From assembly GCF_046546515.1 (NCBI RefSeq), contig NZ_JBKHKJ010000029.1:3086-67085 (forward strand): a stretch of 64,000 nt of DNA, in the 5' to 3' direction. The notes beneath the pieces were generated by a model, which was not told the DNA's origin, ran no database searches, and saw only the letters and a program-made list of their open reading frames with translations. Below, in pieces: positions 1 to 9,039 of this stretch. Position 1 is the first letter of the stretch; every line of letters begins with the position of its first letter. This stretch comes from Parasediminibacterium sp046546515. Lineage in GTDB: Bacteria > Bacteroidota > Bacteroidia > Chitinophagales > Chitinophagaceae. The translations under genes were made by a program, and so were the position numbers.

Positions 1-1
1 T

Positions 2-772
2 TTTAGTGCCAGAACAAGCGAGCCATTGAACGTTGTGAAATTATACACAGGCCAAACCGCTGTCAATGCAAAAGTAGAAGTGGCAAAAGATGGTAAAAGC
101 CGTGATATATTGATTAATGGCAGCAAGACGATTAATGAAACGGTGCTAAACAGTGGCAGCCCTATTAAAACAATAAAAATTTCCAGCACAGACGAAAACC
201 TACCGGTTTATGGCGTGAGCATTGAAGATAAAGAAGGGGTTTATTTAGACAATTATTCGTTCAGGGGCAATAGTGGCGCATGGAACCTCCAAATAAACAA
301 AGAAACCATGAGTCAGCTAAACAGCTACCTGCATTACGACCTGATAGTGATGCAATATGGCATCAATGCCGTGGAGCATGACAAGCAAAAAAGCCCGTGG
401 TTTGAAAACAGTATGAACGTGTTTATTAAAACCATGAAAAAAGCATTCCCTAATGTGCCGATATTGTTGGTAAGCACAAGCGACATGGGGCATAAGTATG
501 AAGGCAAGTACCTTACCGAAAAAGCAGTGCCTTATATGGTGGCCACGCAAAGGCAAATTGCCCGAAACAACAAAATAGCTTTCTGGAATTTGTTTGAAGC
601 AATGGGCGGCGACAATACCATGGTAAACTGGGTAGAAGGAGATACTGTTTTGGCAGCGAAAGACTATATTCACCTAAATGATAAAGGTGCCGTGAAGGTG
701 GGCGATTTGTTTTTCAACAAGCTGATGGAATCTAAAAATTATTACCAGCAACATACCCTTACAAAAAAATAA
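2..772 (+). CDS. SGNH/GDSL-family hydrolase, 5'-truncated by the window edge
   Basis: The frame is open to the left edge, so the TTG at 26 is probably internal and the true start lies outside. Late SGNH blocks are visible: a glycine block (RGNSG), the block III motif QYGIN, and block V DYIHLN with Asp213 and His216 counted from the TTG. The GDS block with the nucleophile serine should lie upstream of the window. Nine bases separate its stop from the MBOAT gene, a pairing known from alginate, peptidoglycan and polysaccharide O-acetylation loci, where the SGNH partner moves or removes acetyl groups. Family assignment is firm; the substrate is unknown. Confidence 0.8.
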   Translation, partial: FSARTSEPLNVVKLYTGQTAVNAKVEVAKDGKSRDILINGSKTINETVLNSGSPIKTIKISSTDENLPVYGVSIEDKEGVYLDNYSFRGNSGAWNLQINKETMSQLNSYLHYDLIVMQYGINAVEHDKQKSPWFENSMNVFIKTMKKAFPNVPILLVSTSDMGHKYEGKYLTEKAVPYMVATQRQIARNNKIAFWNLFEAMGGDNTMVNWVEGDTVLAAKDYIHLNDKGAVKVGDLFFNKLMESKNYYQQHTLTKK

Positions 773-780
773 AAAAGCAG

Positions 781-2268
781 ATGCAAGGGATAGACATACA
801 TAAATTGGCAGAAGCACTACTATATCAGGAAAAAGACCCGCTTTTTTTTAACAGTGCTTTTTTTATGCTGTTCTTTGGGCTTTTCCTGCTGGTATATGTG
901 CTTAGCTATCAGATAAACAAGCTAAGGGTGTATTTGCTCACTTTTTTTTCGTTGTATTTCTTTTACAAAACCTGTGGCTGGTATGTGGGTTTTATATTGC
1001 TGGCTGCTTTTTTCGATTATAATATCAGCCATACTATTTACAGCACCACCAATAAAAACTCTAGGAAAAAACTATTGGTTTGCAGCATTATAGCCAATGT
1101 GGGGCTGTTGTTTTATTTTAAATACACCAACTTTTTTTTAAACATTGCCAACGATTTTGCTGCCCACAAAGTACACCCCCTGAAACTCATACTGCCCGTG
1201 GGCATTTCTTTTTATACGTTCGAGAACCTAAGCTATACCATTGATGTATATAAAGGCGTGTTTAAGCCCGTAAGGAAATTTATCGACTACCTTTTTTTCC
1301 TCTCCTTTTTCCCAAAATTGCTCATGGGGCCTATTGTGCGTGCGGCAGACTTTGTGCCACAGATACACAAAAAACCAGTGGTAACCAACCAGCAAGTGGG
1401 CGAGGGGCTGTACCTGATAACGGCTGGCATCATTAAAAAAGTAATCATTAGCGACTATATCAATGCCAACTATGTAATTAATATTTTCGACAATCCGGGG
1501 GCACACACGGGCATAGAATGCCTGCTGGCAGTATATGGCTATCCCATGGTTATTTACTGCGACTTTTCTGGCTATTCCGATATGGCTATTGGCATGGCAA
1601 AATGGATGGGCTTTGATATCAACATCAATTTTCTTTCTCCATACCAGTCGGCAACCATTGGCGAGTTTTGGAAACGTTGGCACATTTCGCTTGCATCTTG
1701 GTTAAAAGACTATGTATATATACCACTAGGCGGCAACAAAGAAGGCAAATTTAATACCTATAAAAACCTGATGATAACCATGCTGCTAGGCGGCTTTTGG
1801 CACGGTGCAAGTTGGAATTTTTTATTTTGGGGCGCACTGCAAGGCACAGCCCTGATAGCGGAAAAACTGCGCACTGGTATGGGGCGGCAATACTTGCTGG
1901 TGTTGCCATGGTCTGCCAAGGCAACCAGGGTGGCAGCCACTATTATCACGTTTCATTTTGTATGCCTTGGCTGGGTATTTTTCCGCTGCGACACGTTTAG
2001 CAATAGCTGGGTAATGCTAGGGCAGATTGCTGGCAACTTCCATTTCAATTTGTTGAAGCCCCTTTTCAATGGTTATAAAATGGTTTTTGTCATGCTGTTT
2101 ATTGCCATGGTGTTGCATGGTATTTCCTTTAAAAAAGAAGGCAGCTTTAGGCAATTGGTTGTAAACCTGCCCTTGCCCTTAAAGATTATTTATTTCTTCC
2201 TTTGTATTTATATAGCCATACAGTTTAAACAGGCGGAGATAATAAAGCCTATTTATTTGCAGTTTTAG
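781..2268 (+). CDS. MBOAT-family membrane O-acyltransferase (AlgI/DltB/PatA type)
   Basis: This 495-residue polytopic membrane protein is the usual length for AlgI-like O-acyltransferases, which carry an acyl group across the inner membrane for transfer to an extracytoplasmic polymer. The MBOAT signature is clear: FWKRWHISLASWL near residues 295-308, PLGGN after it, and GGFWHGASW near 337-345, with the presumed catalytic His at about 341. Many hydrophobic segments flank these. It starts at ATG 781 just after the SGNH hydrolase stop, so the two are probably one O-acylation operon. The acceptor cannot be read from sequence. Confidence 0.9.
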   Translation: MQGIDIHKLAEALLYQEKDPLFFNSAFFMLFFGLFLLVYVLSYQINKLRVYLLTFFSLYFFYKTCGWYVGFILLAAFFDYNISHTIYSTTNKNSRKKLLVCSIIANVGLLFYFKYTNFFLNIANDFAAHKVHPLKLILPVGISFYTFENLSYTIDVYKGVFKPVRKFIDYLFFLSFFPKLLMGPIVRAADFVPQIHKKPVVTNQQVGEGLYLITAGIIKKVIISDYINANYVINIFDNPGAHTGIECLLAVYGYPMVIYCDFSGYSDMAIGMAKWMGFDININFLSPYQSATIGEFWKRWHISLASWLKDYVYIPLGGNKEGKFNTYKNLMITMLLGGFWHGASWNFLFWGALQGTALIAEKLRTGMGRQYLLVLPWSAKATRVAATIITFHFVCLGWVFFRCDTFSNSWVMLGQIAGNFHFNLLKPLFNGYKMVFVMLFIAMVLHGISFKKEGSFRQLVVNLPLPLKIIYFFLCIYIAIQFKQAEIIKPIYLQF

Positions 2269-2281
2269 GAGTTGTTTTTTC

Positions 2282-2372
2282 GCCACAAAGGCACGAAGGC
2301 TCAAAGTTGCACGAAGGAAAAGAAGAAAGAAAAAAGGCTTCGTGCTATTTCGTGCCTTTGAGCCTTTGTGGC
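2282..2372. repeat. Dispersed hairpin repeat, copy A (GCCACAAAGGCACGAA family)
   Basis: Imperfect inverted repeat: a left arm starting GCCACAAAGGCACGAAGG (2282) and a right arm ending GCCTTTGTGGC (2372), with a purine-rich loop. It fills the gap between two convergent genes and may act as a bidirectional terminator. Related copies lie at 10165-10221 and 57994-58104. Confidence 0.8.
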
Positions 2373-2382
2373 AATATCCCCC

Positions 2383-4176
2383 CTACTCCACCAAATACCC
2401 CAGCTCCTTCATCCTGTTTTTAAACTTGGCTGCGTTTTCATTGGTTACCAGCAGGTTAAAGCCCTCGGCTTTTTGTACTACTTGTTTCAGCACGCTGTCT
2501 TGTGCCACCAATCGGTGCAGTTCCTTGCTGGTTGCTGGCAATGTAAAAACTTGCACTAGTTTGTTTGCCTTTACTGCCGTAGCGTTGGCAATCAAATCGT
2601 CAAAAAATTGGTTCCAATAAGCCGGGAAGGTGGTGTTAACCGTTTTTTTAAGAAGGGCAATCTTGTTTTCAATGTCTTTTTTGTTTTTGCAGTCCTTCAA
2701 AAATAGCTTGCTGGTAATGCGGAAGCGGTTGCTGCCTACTTTCTCCGAATAGTTGTTTAGCATCACCTCTATCACGTCCATATTGCCATTGGCAATAATC
2801 ATCATGGAATCTTCTGACAAAAGGATTTCGTTTTTTGGCCTGCCGCCCTCCGCCTCGTAGGTGGGGGTCTTGCCAAATATATAAGCCCCCAGCTTGGTAA
2901 GCCGGAAATACATCAGCCCATCGTATGGTGAAAAATAAGTGCCGCCCAGCACGCTTGCGTCCACACCGGTATAGGCTATTTCAAGGAGCCCAAGCGAGGC
3001 ATATAAAAACACAGTGCCTTGTATATAAGGGTTTAAGATAAAATCGGGGTAGGTATCCGAGCCTATGTATGCTTTGTCGCTATAGCCCCTCTCCGAAACT
3101 ATGTCGATATACAACCTGTTCCCCGCACCGGTTTCCGATATAGGCTTCACGGGCAGCGACCTGCATTCTGTCAGTTCTATCAAATTGGTATCGCTTATCC
3201 AACTACCCACCGTCATTTCCTTGAAAACTTCATATAGCGTTTGCTCTGTAAGTTCCTGCATTTCGTATTCATCGCTTACAAAGCCCCAGCCTTTCAGGTG
3301 GTTCAGGATGTATTTGGAAGAATAAGACTTAAAATATTGCTTGTTGAACAAGGTTTTAATAATGTCCACGCTGTCCAAGTCCAGGTTCTTCTGCGAGAAG
3401 CCATATAGCACACCAGCCAGCAAGCAGCTCCGTATTTTGTTTAGCCCATCTATGTCAGATGGGTAAAACTCTGCAATAGCACAGCTTTTTTGCAGCTTGC
3501 CCAAGGTGCTTTCCATTGGGCGGCCGTTGGCCGTGTATTTGATATTTCCCTGCAAATAATACGAAATTAGGCGGGGCAGCTCGTCCAGTATCAAAGGCTC
3601 AGCATTAAAGCGGTAAACTGTTTCAAGGGGCTTTTCAATGGGTACAAGATAATAATGCCTTGGCTTGGGGTAATAATTTACAAGTACTTTTTTCACCTCT
3701 GGGTGCAAGAAAAGGAAGAAAGAAGGCCTGTCGTTATTGTGAAAATTGTACAATTCTTTTACGGTAAAAAAATAAAAAGCGGGTAGCAATTCTTTAGAGG
3801 AATAGCTGTAATAACCTGTTGAACCAGTACTTTCCGTGATAGGGTGCTTTAGGAAAGCAGTTAATTGCTTGTCGTCCATGCCGTCGTTCCACAACAATTT
3901 TTCTATCGCCTTCACCAGCGATGCTGGCAAACTGGCTAGGAATGCTTTGTAAACGATTTCGTTGCTAAATACAGAAAAGCACACCAAAGCAAGTTCAGCC
4001 CTGTTCTTGGCCTTTTTAGTATTGAAAATTTCTGTTATCCTTACATAATCTATCCCGTCAAAATGGGTATTGGAATTGGCTGCATAAAAAGCCTTTACAA
4101 GCTTGTACAAGCCTGTTTCCAGGTTGCTTTTTGTATAAGCCGTTTCTAAAGCCACTTGTATTTTTGCACTTAACAT
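2383..4176 (-). CDS. Conserved-looking hypothetical protein paired with SNF2 helicase
   Basis: This 597-residue protein starts 14 nt after the helicase stop and is surely cotranscribed with it. I recognise no domain, signal peptide or membrane segment. It looks soluble and mixed alpha/beta, with basic patches and few cysteines. The opening MLSAKIQVALETAYTKSN and a Lys-rich region near residues 500-530 carry no motif I can name. Its tight coupling suggests an accessory subunit or substrate adaptor of the helicase, which is inference from position only. The 3' end abuts hairpin repeat copy A. Confidence 0.7.
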   Translation of the reverse strand: MLSAKIQVALETAYTKSNLETGLYKLVKAFYAANSNTHFDGIDYVRITEIFNTKKAKNRAELALVCFSVFSNEIVYKAFLASLPASLVKAIEKLLWNDGMDDKQLTAFLKHPITESTGSTGYYSYSSKELLPAFYFFTVKELYNFHNNDRPSFFLFLHPEVKKVLVNYYPKPRHYYLVPIEKPLETVYRFNAEPLILDELPRLISYYLQGNIKYTANGRPMESTLGKLQKSCAIAEFYPSDIDGLNKIRSCLLAGVLYGFSQKNLDLDSVDIIKTLFNKQYFKSYSSKYILNHLKGWGFVSDEYEMQELTEQTLYEVFKEMTVGSWISDTNLIELTECRSLPVKPISETGAGNRLYIDIVSERGYSDKAYIGSDTYPDFILNPYIQGTVFLYASLGLLEIAYTGVDASVLGGTYFSPYDGLMYFRLTKLGAYIFGKTPTYEAEGGRPKNEILLSEDSMMIIANGNMDVIEVMLNNYSEKVGSNRFRITSKLFLKDCKNKKDIENKIALLKKTVNTTFPAYWNQFFDDLIANATAVKANKLVQVFTLPATSKELHRLVAQDSVLKQVVQKAEGFNLLVTNENAAKFKNRMKELGYLVE

Positions 4177-4190
4177 AATTTGCCCATTTT

Positions 4191-6992
4191 TTAAACGCCC
4201 AACATAAATTGAATATCATCCTCGCTAATGGCTTTCAGCGATGCACTGTCTGACGAGATGATACTATTGAAAATTTCTGCCTTTTGCTCTTGCAGCAACA
4301 ATATCTTTTCTTCTATTGTTCCTTGTGTGATCAGTTTGTATGTAAGCACGGTTTTGTCTTGCCCAAAACGGTGGCTACGGTCTATGGCTTGGTTCTCGGC
4401 AGCTTTGTTCCACCATGGGTCAAAGATGAATACCATGTCTGCCGCAGTCAGGTTTAGCCCAGTGCCGCCTGTTTTCAGGGTAAGCAGGAACACTTTGCAG
4501 GAACTGTCTGCCTGGAACCGTTCTACCAGTTGCTGCCTGTTCTTGGTACTGCCGCTCATGCTTACATATTCCACGCCCTGCTCTTCCAGTTTTTCGCCAA
4601 TTAGCTCCAATGCGTTCAGGAAATTTACAAATACCAGCACTTTGTGCTTGTTGGCTACTGCATCCAGCACTTGTTCTATCAACAATTCTATCTTGGGCGA
4701 AGGTATCGTGCCATTGCTAAGCCCCTCGGGCGTGGAAGCAAGTTGCCGTAGCTCGCTCAATGCTTGGAACACAAAAAACTGTGTGTTCTGTATGCCCTTC
4801 ATAGCTATCTGCTGTTGTATGGCTTCTTGGTAGTACTGCCTGCGTTGCTCGTACAGTTTTTTCTGGGCATCGCTCATTTCCACATACAATGTCTGCTCTA
4901 TCTTGTCGGGCAATTCTTTCAGCACGTCTTTTTTTAGCCGTCGCAAAATAAAGGGGTATATTTTTTTCCGCAGGTCGGCGGTAATGTCTTTGTCGTTGTT
5001 TTTCTGTATGGGGGTAAGGTAATACTGGTTAAAATTATCGATGCTGCCAAACATCGATGGGTTCAGGAAGCGGAACAGGGAATACAGTTCGCCCAAGTTG
5101 TTTTCTATGGGCGTGCCGCTTAGTGCCAGCCTGTGCTTGCATTGCAGCAGCATCACCGCTTTGCTGGTTTGGGCAGCCATGTTTTTAATGTTTTGCGACT
5201 CGTCTAGTATGGCATAATAAAAGGTTTCTTCCTTTAGCTTTTCTATATCGTTCCGCACCATGGCATAAGTGGTAAGGATAATATTATGCTCCATGGCTTC
5301 TTCCAATACCCGGTTATTGGCATAATAGGTATACGATGTAAGCTGCGGCGCAAATTTTTTCAGTTCCTTTTCCCAGTTGAACAATAGGCTTTTGGGCATC
5401 ACAATCAACGTAGGCGTTGATTCTTTTGGGTAAATAGATGCCAGCAGGGTAATGGTCTGCAGGGTTTTGCCCAGCCCCATGTCGTCTGCCAAGCACCCCC
5501 CTAGCTTCACGCTGTGCAGGTATTGCAGCCAGTGATAGCCCTGTTCCTGATACGGGCGTAGTGTGGCGTTTACTTTAGGCAGCTTGGTTTTGCCTTTTCC
5601 TTTGCCCAGTGTGTTGAAGCCCTCAAAAACTTCCCTCGATTTCTTGAAACTGTCTGCTGCTACTTTTTCGTCTATCAGCTCTTCTACCAGCGGTAGGTCG
5701 AAGAAAGAAACGTTTACCTTGTTTTTCTTTTTGGTAAACAAGCGTTGCAGCTTCTGCATGTAGCTTTCATTCACTATGGCGTGTGTGCCATCGCTTAGCA
5801 ATATGTATTTGTTTTTGTTGTATTGCTGCAAAGCATCAAAAAGCGAAAACTGCTCGTTGCCAAAACTCAAGTTGGCATCGCCTTCCAAAAAGTCTATACC
5901 GTGGCTTAGTTTCAGGTTCAGCTTTGGCCTTACGGTGGTTATTTTATATGCTTTTAGCTTTTCAGCACCTAAAATTTTATAGCTTGATAACAGGTTGGGC
6001 AAATCTGTATAAATAAATTCTGCCGCTATTTCTCTAGGTATGATGAACAGGTTGTCTTCCAGCAATATCTCTGCACCACCCTTCTTTTTCCCTTGCTTGG
6101 CGGTATGCTTCTGCAGCATTTTTTCTATTGCCTGTATGGCCATGTCGTTGCTTTCCTGCTCTATAGGTTTTACCTCTATCAGCTGTTCCAGCTCGTTGAT
6201 AGCCGTGTAGGCAGACAGTTCATAATCGCTCAATAACCCTGCATCAATACCCGGCAACACCTGCGACACACGCATGTGCAGTGCTTCGTCTATGTCTAGT
6301 TTATCAAACAATAAAACGGGGGAAGTAGGTATTGCTTCTTTGCTAAACACCACGTTATAGTCCTCATAAACCAGTTCTATGTTCCTAGTAAACGAAAAAA
6401 AGATAGAGAGAAACTTGGTTAGGTCGCCCGGTGCAACCAAAGTGTTAAAATAAGGAAGTGTCCTGAAATTGCTGCCGATGGGGGCTGTTTCCACCACGCC
6501 TCCATTTACAAAAATATGGTCTTCGTTGATGAACTGGAACTGGGTGTGCACTTCGTTGTTCATCCATAACAGCACTTCTGAAGCTAAGCTTTTGCCATCT
6601 GCCGAAGGTGTTAAAGATAGTTTTAATGAATTAGCTGCTTCCAAGGCTTCTATAACCGTTCCATCCTGGGTTACCCATAGCTTGCTTTGCAACAAAGGCT
6701 CAATTAAAAATTCATGCTCGTGGAGGTAGGTTTTGTCAGATGGGTTTTCCCAATCCACGATATAATCCGACCGTTGCTGGATGGCTTGGATTGATTTAAG
6801 GATTGTGCGTGTAGGGCCGCTGTATTGTTGGTAGTCGGCTTCTACAGATTTGCCCTTGTCGTTCTGCACTTCTATATATGCCCCAGCATCGTCAAAAGCC
6901 AACCGGAAAACAATAGAAGCCACTTTGCCCGACGAGATGGACACGCTTTGCTTTTCCTTTTTAAATATTTCAAATACCGATTTTGCTGCCAT
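4191..6992 (-). CDS. SNF2/RapA-family DEAD-like helicase (DESQ type)
   Basis: This 933-residue Swi2/Snf2 ATPase should couple ATP hydrolysis to double-stranded DNA translocation, remodelling protein-DNA or RNA polymerase complexes. The N-terminal half (1-470) is a divergent region without a SWIM zinc motif that I can see. Motif I ADDMGLGKT is near 500-510, motif II DESQ near 596, motif III LALSGTPIENN near 625, and the helicase C core near 760-900 has TGGTGLNL and IDRSHRFGQ. All ATPase motifs are intact. ATG 6992 follows a candidate TAGGTTTG promoter element by about 20 nt. The 597-residue partner follows directly. Confidence 0.93.
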   Translation of the reverse strand: MAAKSVFEIFKKEKQSVSISSGKVASIVFRLAFDDAGAYIEVQNDKGKSVEADYQQYSGPTRTILKSIQAIQQRSDYIVDWENPSDKTYLHEHEFLIEPLLQSKLWVTQDGTVIEALEAANSLKLSLTPSADGKSLASEVLLWMNNEVHTQFQFINEDHIFVNGGVVETAPIGSNFRTLPYFNTLVAPGDLTKFLSIFFSFTRNIELVYEDYNVVFSKEAIPTSPVLLFDKLDIDEALHMRVSQVLPGIDAGLLSDYELSAYTAINELEQLIEVKPIEQESNDMAIQAIEKMLQKHTAKQGKKKGGAEILLEDNLFIIPREIAAEFIYTDLPNLLSSYKILGAEKLKAYKITTVRPKLNLKLSHGIDFLEGDANLSFGNEQFSLFDALQQYNKNKYILLSDGTHAIVNESYMQKLQRLFTKKKNKVNVSFFDLPLVEELIDEKVAADSFKKSREVFEGFNTLGKGKGKTKLPKVNATLRPYQEQGYHWLQYLHSVKLGGCLADDMGLGKTLQTITLLASIYPKESTPTLIVMPKSLLFNWEKELKKFAPQLTSYTYYANNRVLEEAMEHNIILTTYAMVRNDIEKLKEETFYYAILDESQNIKNMAAQTSKAVMLLQCKHRLALSGTPIENNLGELYSLFRFLNPSMFGSIDNFNQYYLTPIQKNNDKDITADLRKKIYPFILRRLKKDVLKELPDKIEQTLYVEMSDAQKKLYEQRRQYYQEAIQQQIAMKGIQNTQFFVFQALSELRQLASTPEGLSNGTIPSPKIELLIEQVLDAVANKHKVLVFVNFLNALELIGEKLEEQGVEYVSMSGSTKNRQQLVERFQADSSCKVFLLTLKTGGTGLNLTAADMVFIFDPWWNKAAENQAIDRSHRFGQDKTVLTYKLITQGTIEEKILLLQEQKAEIFNSIISSDSASLKAISEDDIQFMLGV

Positions 6993-7014
6993 AGTTGTAA
7001 TGCTGTAAATCCAT

Positions 7015-7022
7015 CAAACCTA
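7015..7022 (-). promoter_or_regulatory. Candidate -7 element for the SNF2 operon
   Basis: TAGGTTTG on the minus strand matches the Bacteroidota primary sigma -7 consensus TAnnTTTG. It would give a 5' leader of roughly 15 nt. No convincing -33 TTTG is present. Confidence 0.4.
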
Positions 7023-7233
7023 TTTTATTTTAGTCAGTTTGCCGAAAAAAGTGGAATAATTGCTTTTTTGGGTGAATAACCTGTGTTTTGGCTGTGGAAA
7101 AACAAGGGATAACATCAACAGGATGGTGAAAGTAATATACGATATTACAAGGAATTTGATAAGGTGCGGGAAGCACGGTTGAGTTTGTGGTAGCAAATAC
7201 TGGCTTGTCCATTAACGAGGTTAAAATGCTGCA

Positions 7234-7283
7234 AAAGGGGATATAAATAGTTGCAAATAGTTGCAACTATTTATATCCCCTTT
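7234..7283 (-). terminator. Perfect 23-bp hairpin downstream of pyrH
   Basis: Arms 7234-7256 and 7261-7283 are perfect reverse complements over 23 bp with a 4-nt loop (ATAG). It lies 65 nt past the pyrH stop. On the minus strand the stem ends in CCCC followed by TTTT, so it can act as an intrinsic terminator. The stem is longer and more perfect than a terminator needs, so a protein-binding palindrome is an alternative. Confidence 0.6.
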
Positions 7284-7348
7284 ACTTTTTCTTTTAAAAC
7301 GACATGCCCCCTATTTCTTCTATATGGGCGCGTTTGCAATTTCAAGAA

Positions 7349-8074
7349 TTAAACACCCGTCTTTACCAATGTGCCTACGTTCATGCCTTCTACTACCCTT
7401 AGCAAATTGCCAGGCTGGTTCATGTCAAAAACAATAATTGGCATTTTATTTTCCATGCACAGCGTAAAGGCTGTCATGTCCATCACTTTCAGGTTCTTGC
7501 TGATGCAGTCCTCAAAAGAAAGTTTTTCAAATCGTGTAGCTGTTGGGTCTTTTTCTGGGTCAGCGGTATAAATGCCATCAACCCTGGTGCCTTTTAATAT
7601 CACGTCTGCCTTCATTTCAATCGCCCTTAGGCTGCCAGCCGTGTCGGTGGTAAAGTATGGGTTGCCTGTTCCAGCCCCAAAAATTACTACCCTGCCTTTT
7701 TCCAAATGCCTTAATGCTTTACGGCGTATATAGGGTTCCGCCACTTGCTCCATATGTATGGCGCTTTGCAGCCTTGTATATACCCCTTTGCGCTCTAGCA
7801 TAGCCTGCATGGCCATAGCGTTAATAACGGTGGCCAACATGCCCATATAATCGCCATGAGCCCTTTCAATGCCGCTTTCGGCTTCGTTCATACCACGGTA
7901 GATGTTTCCCCCTCCTATCACAATTGCCACTTGCACGCCGAGGTCTGTAACAGACTTAATGTCTATTGCATATTGCTCAATAATTTTCGGGTTAAATGGG
8001 TCGCCATTTTTCTGGTTGCCCAGCAAGGCTTCGCCCGATAACTTCAATAACACACGTTTGTACTTGGGTAGCAT
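7349..8074 (-). CDS. pyrH: UMP kinase
   Basis: Bacterial UMP kinase phosphorylates UMP to UDP in the cytosol, the first step of UTP and CTP supply. At 241 residues the length is typical of this amino-acid-kinase-fold hexamer. Visible motifs are KRVLLKLSGEAL at the N-terminus, the phosphate-binding GGGNIYRG near 54-61, and FGAGTGNPYFTTDTAG near 131-146, followed by KGTRVDGIYTADP. No activity residue appears lost. The gene stands alone here, without the tsf or frr neighbours common elsewhere, and ends just before a strong hairpin. Confidence 0.97.
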   Translation of the reverse strand: MLPKYKRVLLKLSGEALLGNQKNGDPFNPKIIEQYAIDIKSVTDLGVQVAIVIGGGNIYRGMNEAESGIERAHGDYMGMLATVINAMAMQAMLERKGVYTRLQSAIHMEQVAEPYIRRKALRHLEKGRVVIFGAGTGNPYFTTDTAGSLRAIEMKADVILKGTRVDGIYTADPEKDPTATRFEKLSFEDCISKNLKVMDMTAFTLCMENKMPIIVFDMNQPGNLLRVVEGMNVGTLVKTGV

Positions 8075-8239
8075 CTAACATTTTTTTGTTCGGCTGCAAA
8101 TAACCTCTTTTTTTGGGGATGTTCCAAAGGCTATTTTAAAAAAGGGGCAAGTATTCATGATAGGACATAGGATTACAGAGAAAAGGAGAAAAATTATGCA
8201 AACCTTTATAGGGTTCAAAACCCTGTAAAGGCTTTTAGC

Positions 8240-8641
8240 CTAAGCATAAAAATGAGCAATAACAGGGTTTTGTTTTATTTCGTTGCAAATGTCGATACTA
8301 ATGGCTTTTTCGTAAAAACCAATTACCTGTGGGTATTCCCAAGCTTTTTCCCTGTCTTTTTTGTCTAGGGACGAACTGATCATCACAGCATAAATCTTAT
8401 TAGCATTAGGCATTTGCTGTATGGCATTTAGCAAGCCCCAACCATCCATTACGGGCATGTTGATGTCGAGTAACAACAAATAATGGTCATCAGTATTTGG
8501 CGGATTGCTAATGGCTTCAAATGCAGCTTTGCCATTAAAATAAGCTTGAGGGCTAGTGGCAATGCTACTGGTAGTAACCCGCCTTTTGTGCATCATTACA
8601 AAAGCGGGGTCATCGTCTATTATTAAAACTTGTAAGCTCAT
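8240..8641 (-). CDS. Single-domain response regulator (CheY-like receiver)
   Basis: A 133-residue receiver domain with no output domain. With start MSLQ at 8641, the acidic pair is Asp9/Asp10, the phospho-acceptor is Asp59 in LLLLDINMP, the switch Ser/Thr lies in MISSS, and the conserved Lys is in FYEKA, where the usual Lys-Pro is Lys-Ala. An ATG 45 nt upstream (8686) is in frame but adds hydrophobic residues absent from receivers, so I prefer 8641. No histidine kinase is adjacent, so the partner is unknown. Such orphan receivers are abundant in Bacteroidota. Confidence 0.9.
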   Translation of the reverse strand: MSLQVLIIDDDPAFVMMHKRRVTTSSIATSPQAYFNGKAAFEAISNPPNTDDHYLLLLDINMPVMDGWGLLNAIQQMPNANKIYAVMISSSLDKKDREKAWEYPQVIGFYEKAISIDICNEIKQNPVIAHFYA

Positions 8642-8718
8642 GTGCCTGTTTTTAGTAAAAAATACACAATAAAACAAAAGCAACATTACTACATATCAAT
8701 AAAACAATATACCCCTTA

Positions 8719-8736
8719 AATAAAGGGGGTGCATTT
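8719..8736 (+). repeat. Left direct repeat and terminal inverted repeat, element copy 1
   Basis: AATAAAGG (8719-8726) is repeated at 9367-9374. GGGTGCATTT (8727-8736) is the perfect inverse of AAATGCACCC at 9357-9366, and imperfect inverted similarity continues inward to about 8755. The layout is that of a target-site duplication beside a terminal inverted repeat. Confidence 0.7.
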
Positions 8737-8827
8737 GAAATCTTCGCTTTTTATTCCCTTTTTTATTTATCAGCAAGATAGATAATTGATGGTGATAGGC
8801 GTACCCTAATTCCCGACCTCACCCCAA

Positions 8828-8877
8828 CCCTCTCCAAAGGGAGAGGGAGCAAGAACAAGGAGAGGGAGCAAGAGCAA
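8828..8877 (+). repeat. GAGAGGG palindrome with 19-bp tandem repeat
   Basis: CCCTCTCC (8828-8835) pairs with GGAGAGGG (8840-8847). A 19-bp unit starting GGAGAGGGAGCAAGA occurs twice (8840-8858 and 8859-8877). Copy 2 of the element lacks this part, and an inverse copy of the left-end sequence follows at 8898-8917, so it may be a nested insertion. Confidence 0.65.
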
Positions 8878-8969
8878 ACGAGGGGATAAGAAGAACTAAG
8901 CGAAGATTTGGAATGGCTTATTTTCTGCTTTTAAGTGATTTATTTTTTTGCTTTTTCTCCTTTTTGCCT

Positions 8970-9006
8970 ATAACTCATTGATATTCAGTTGTTTGTGTTT
9001 TTTAAG
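8970..9006 (+). other. Conserved box A, element copy 1
   Basis: A 37-nt block opening ATAACTCATTGATATTCAGT and closing GTTTTTTAAG. The minus strand of 20964-21001 carries the same opening and closing with about 80% identity over the block. In both copies it sits just upstream of the 11-bp array. Confidence 0.75.
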
Positions 9007-9039
9007 CCTCATTTTTTATTATAATTTAAATGAATTTTA

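Larger units (their letters stand above)
6993..7348. other. Intergenic stretch between pyrH and the SNF2 gene
   Basis: This 356-bp gap holds the candidate helicase promoter (7015-7022) and the perfect hairpin at 7234-7283. A 78-codon open frame on the minus strand shows no domain and odd composition, and I do not call it a gene. Nothing else is recognisable. Confidence 0.6.

Noticed and set aside
7030..7266. 78-codon minus-strand frame between pyrH and the SNF2 gene
   Set aside because: No domain, no ribosome site, overlaps the perfect hairpin and the helicase promoter candidate.
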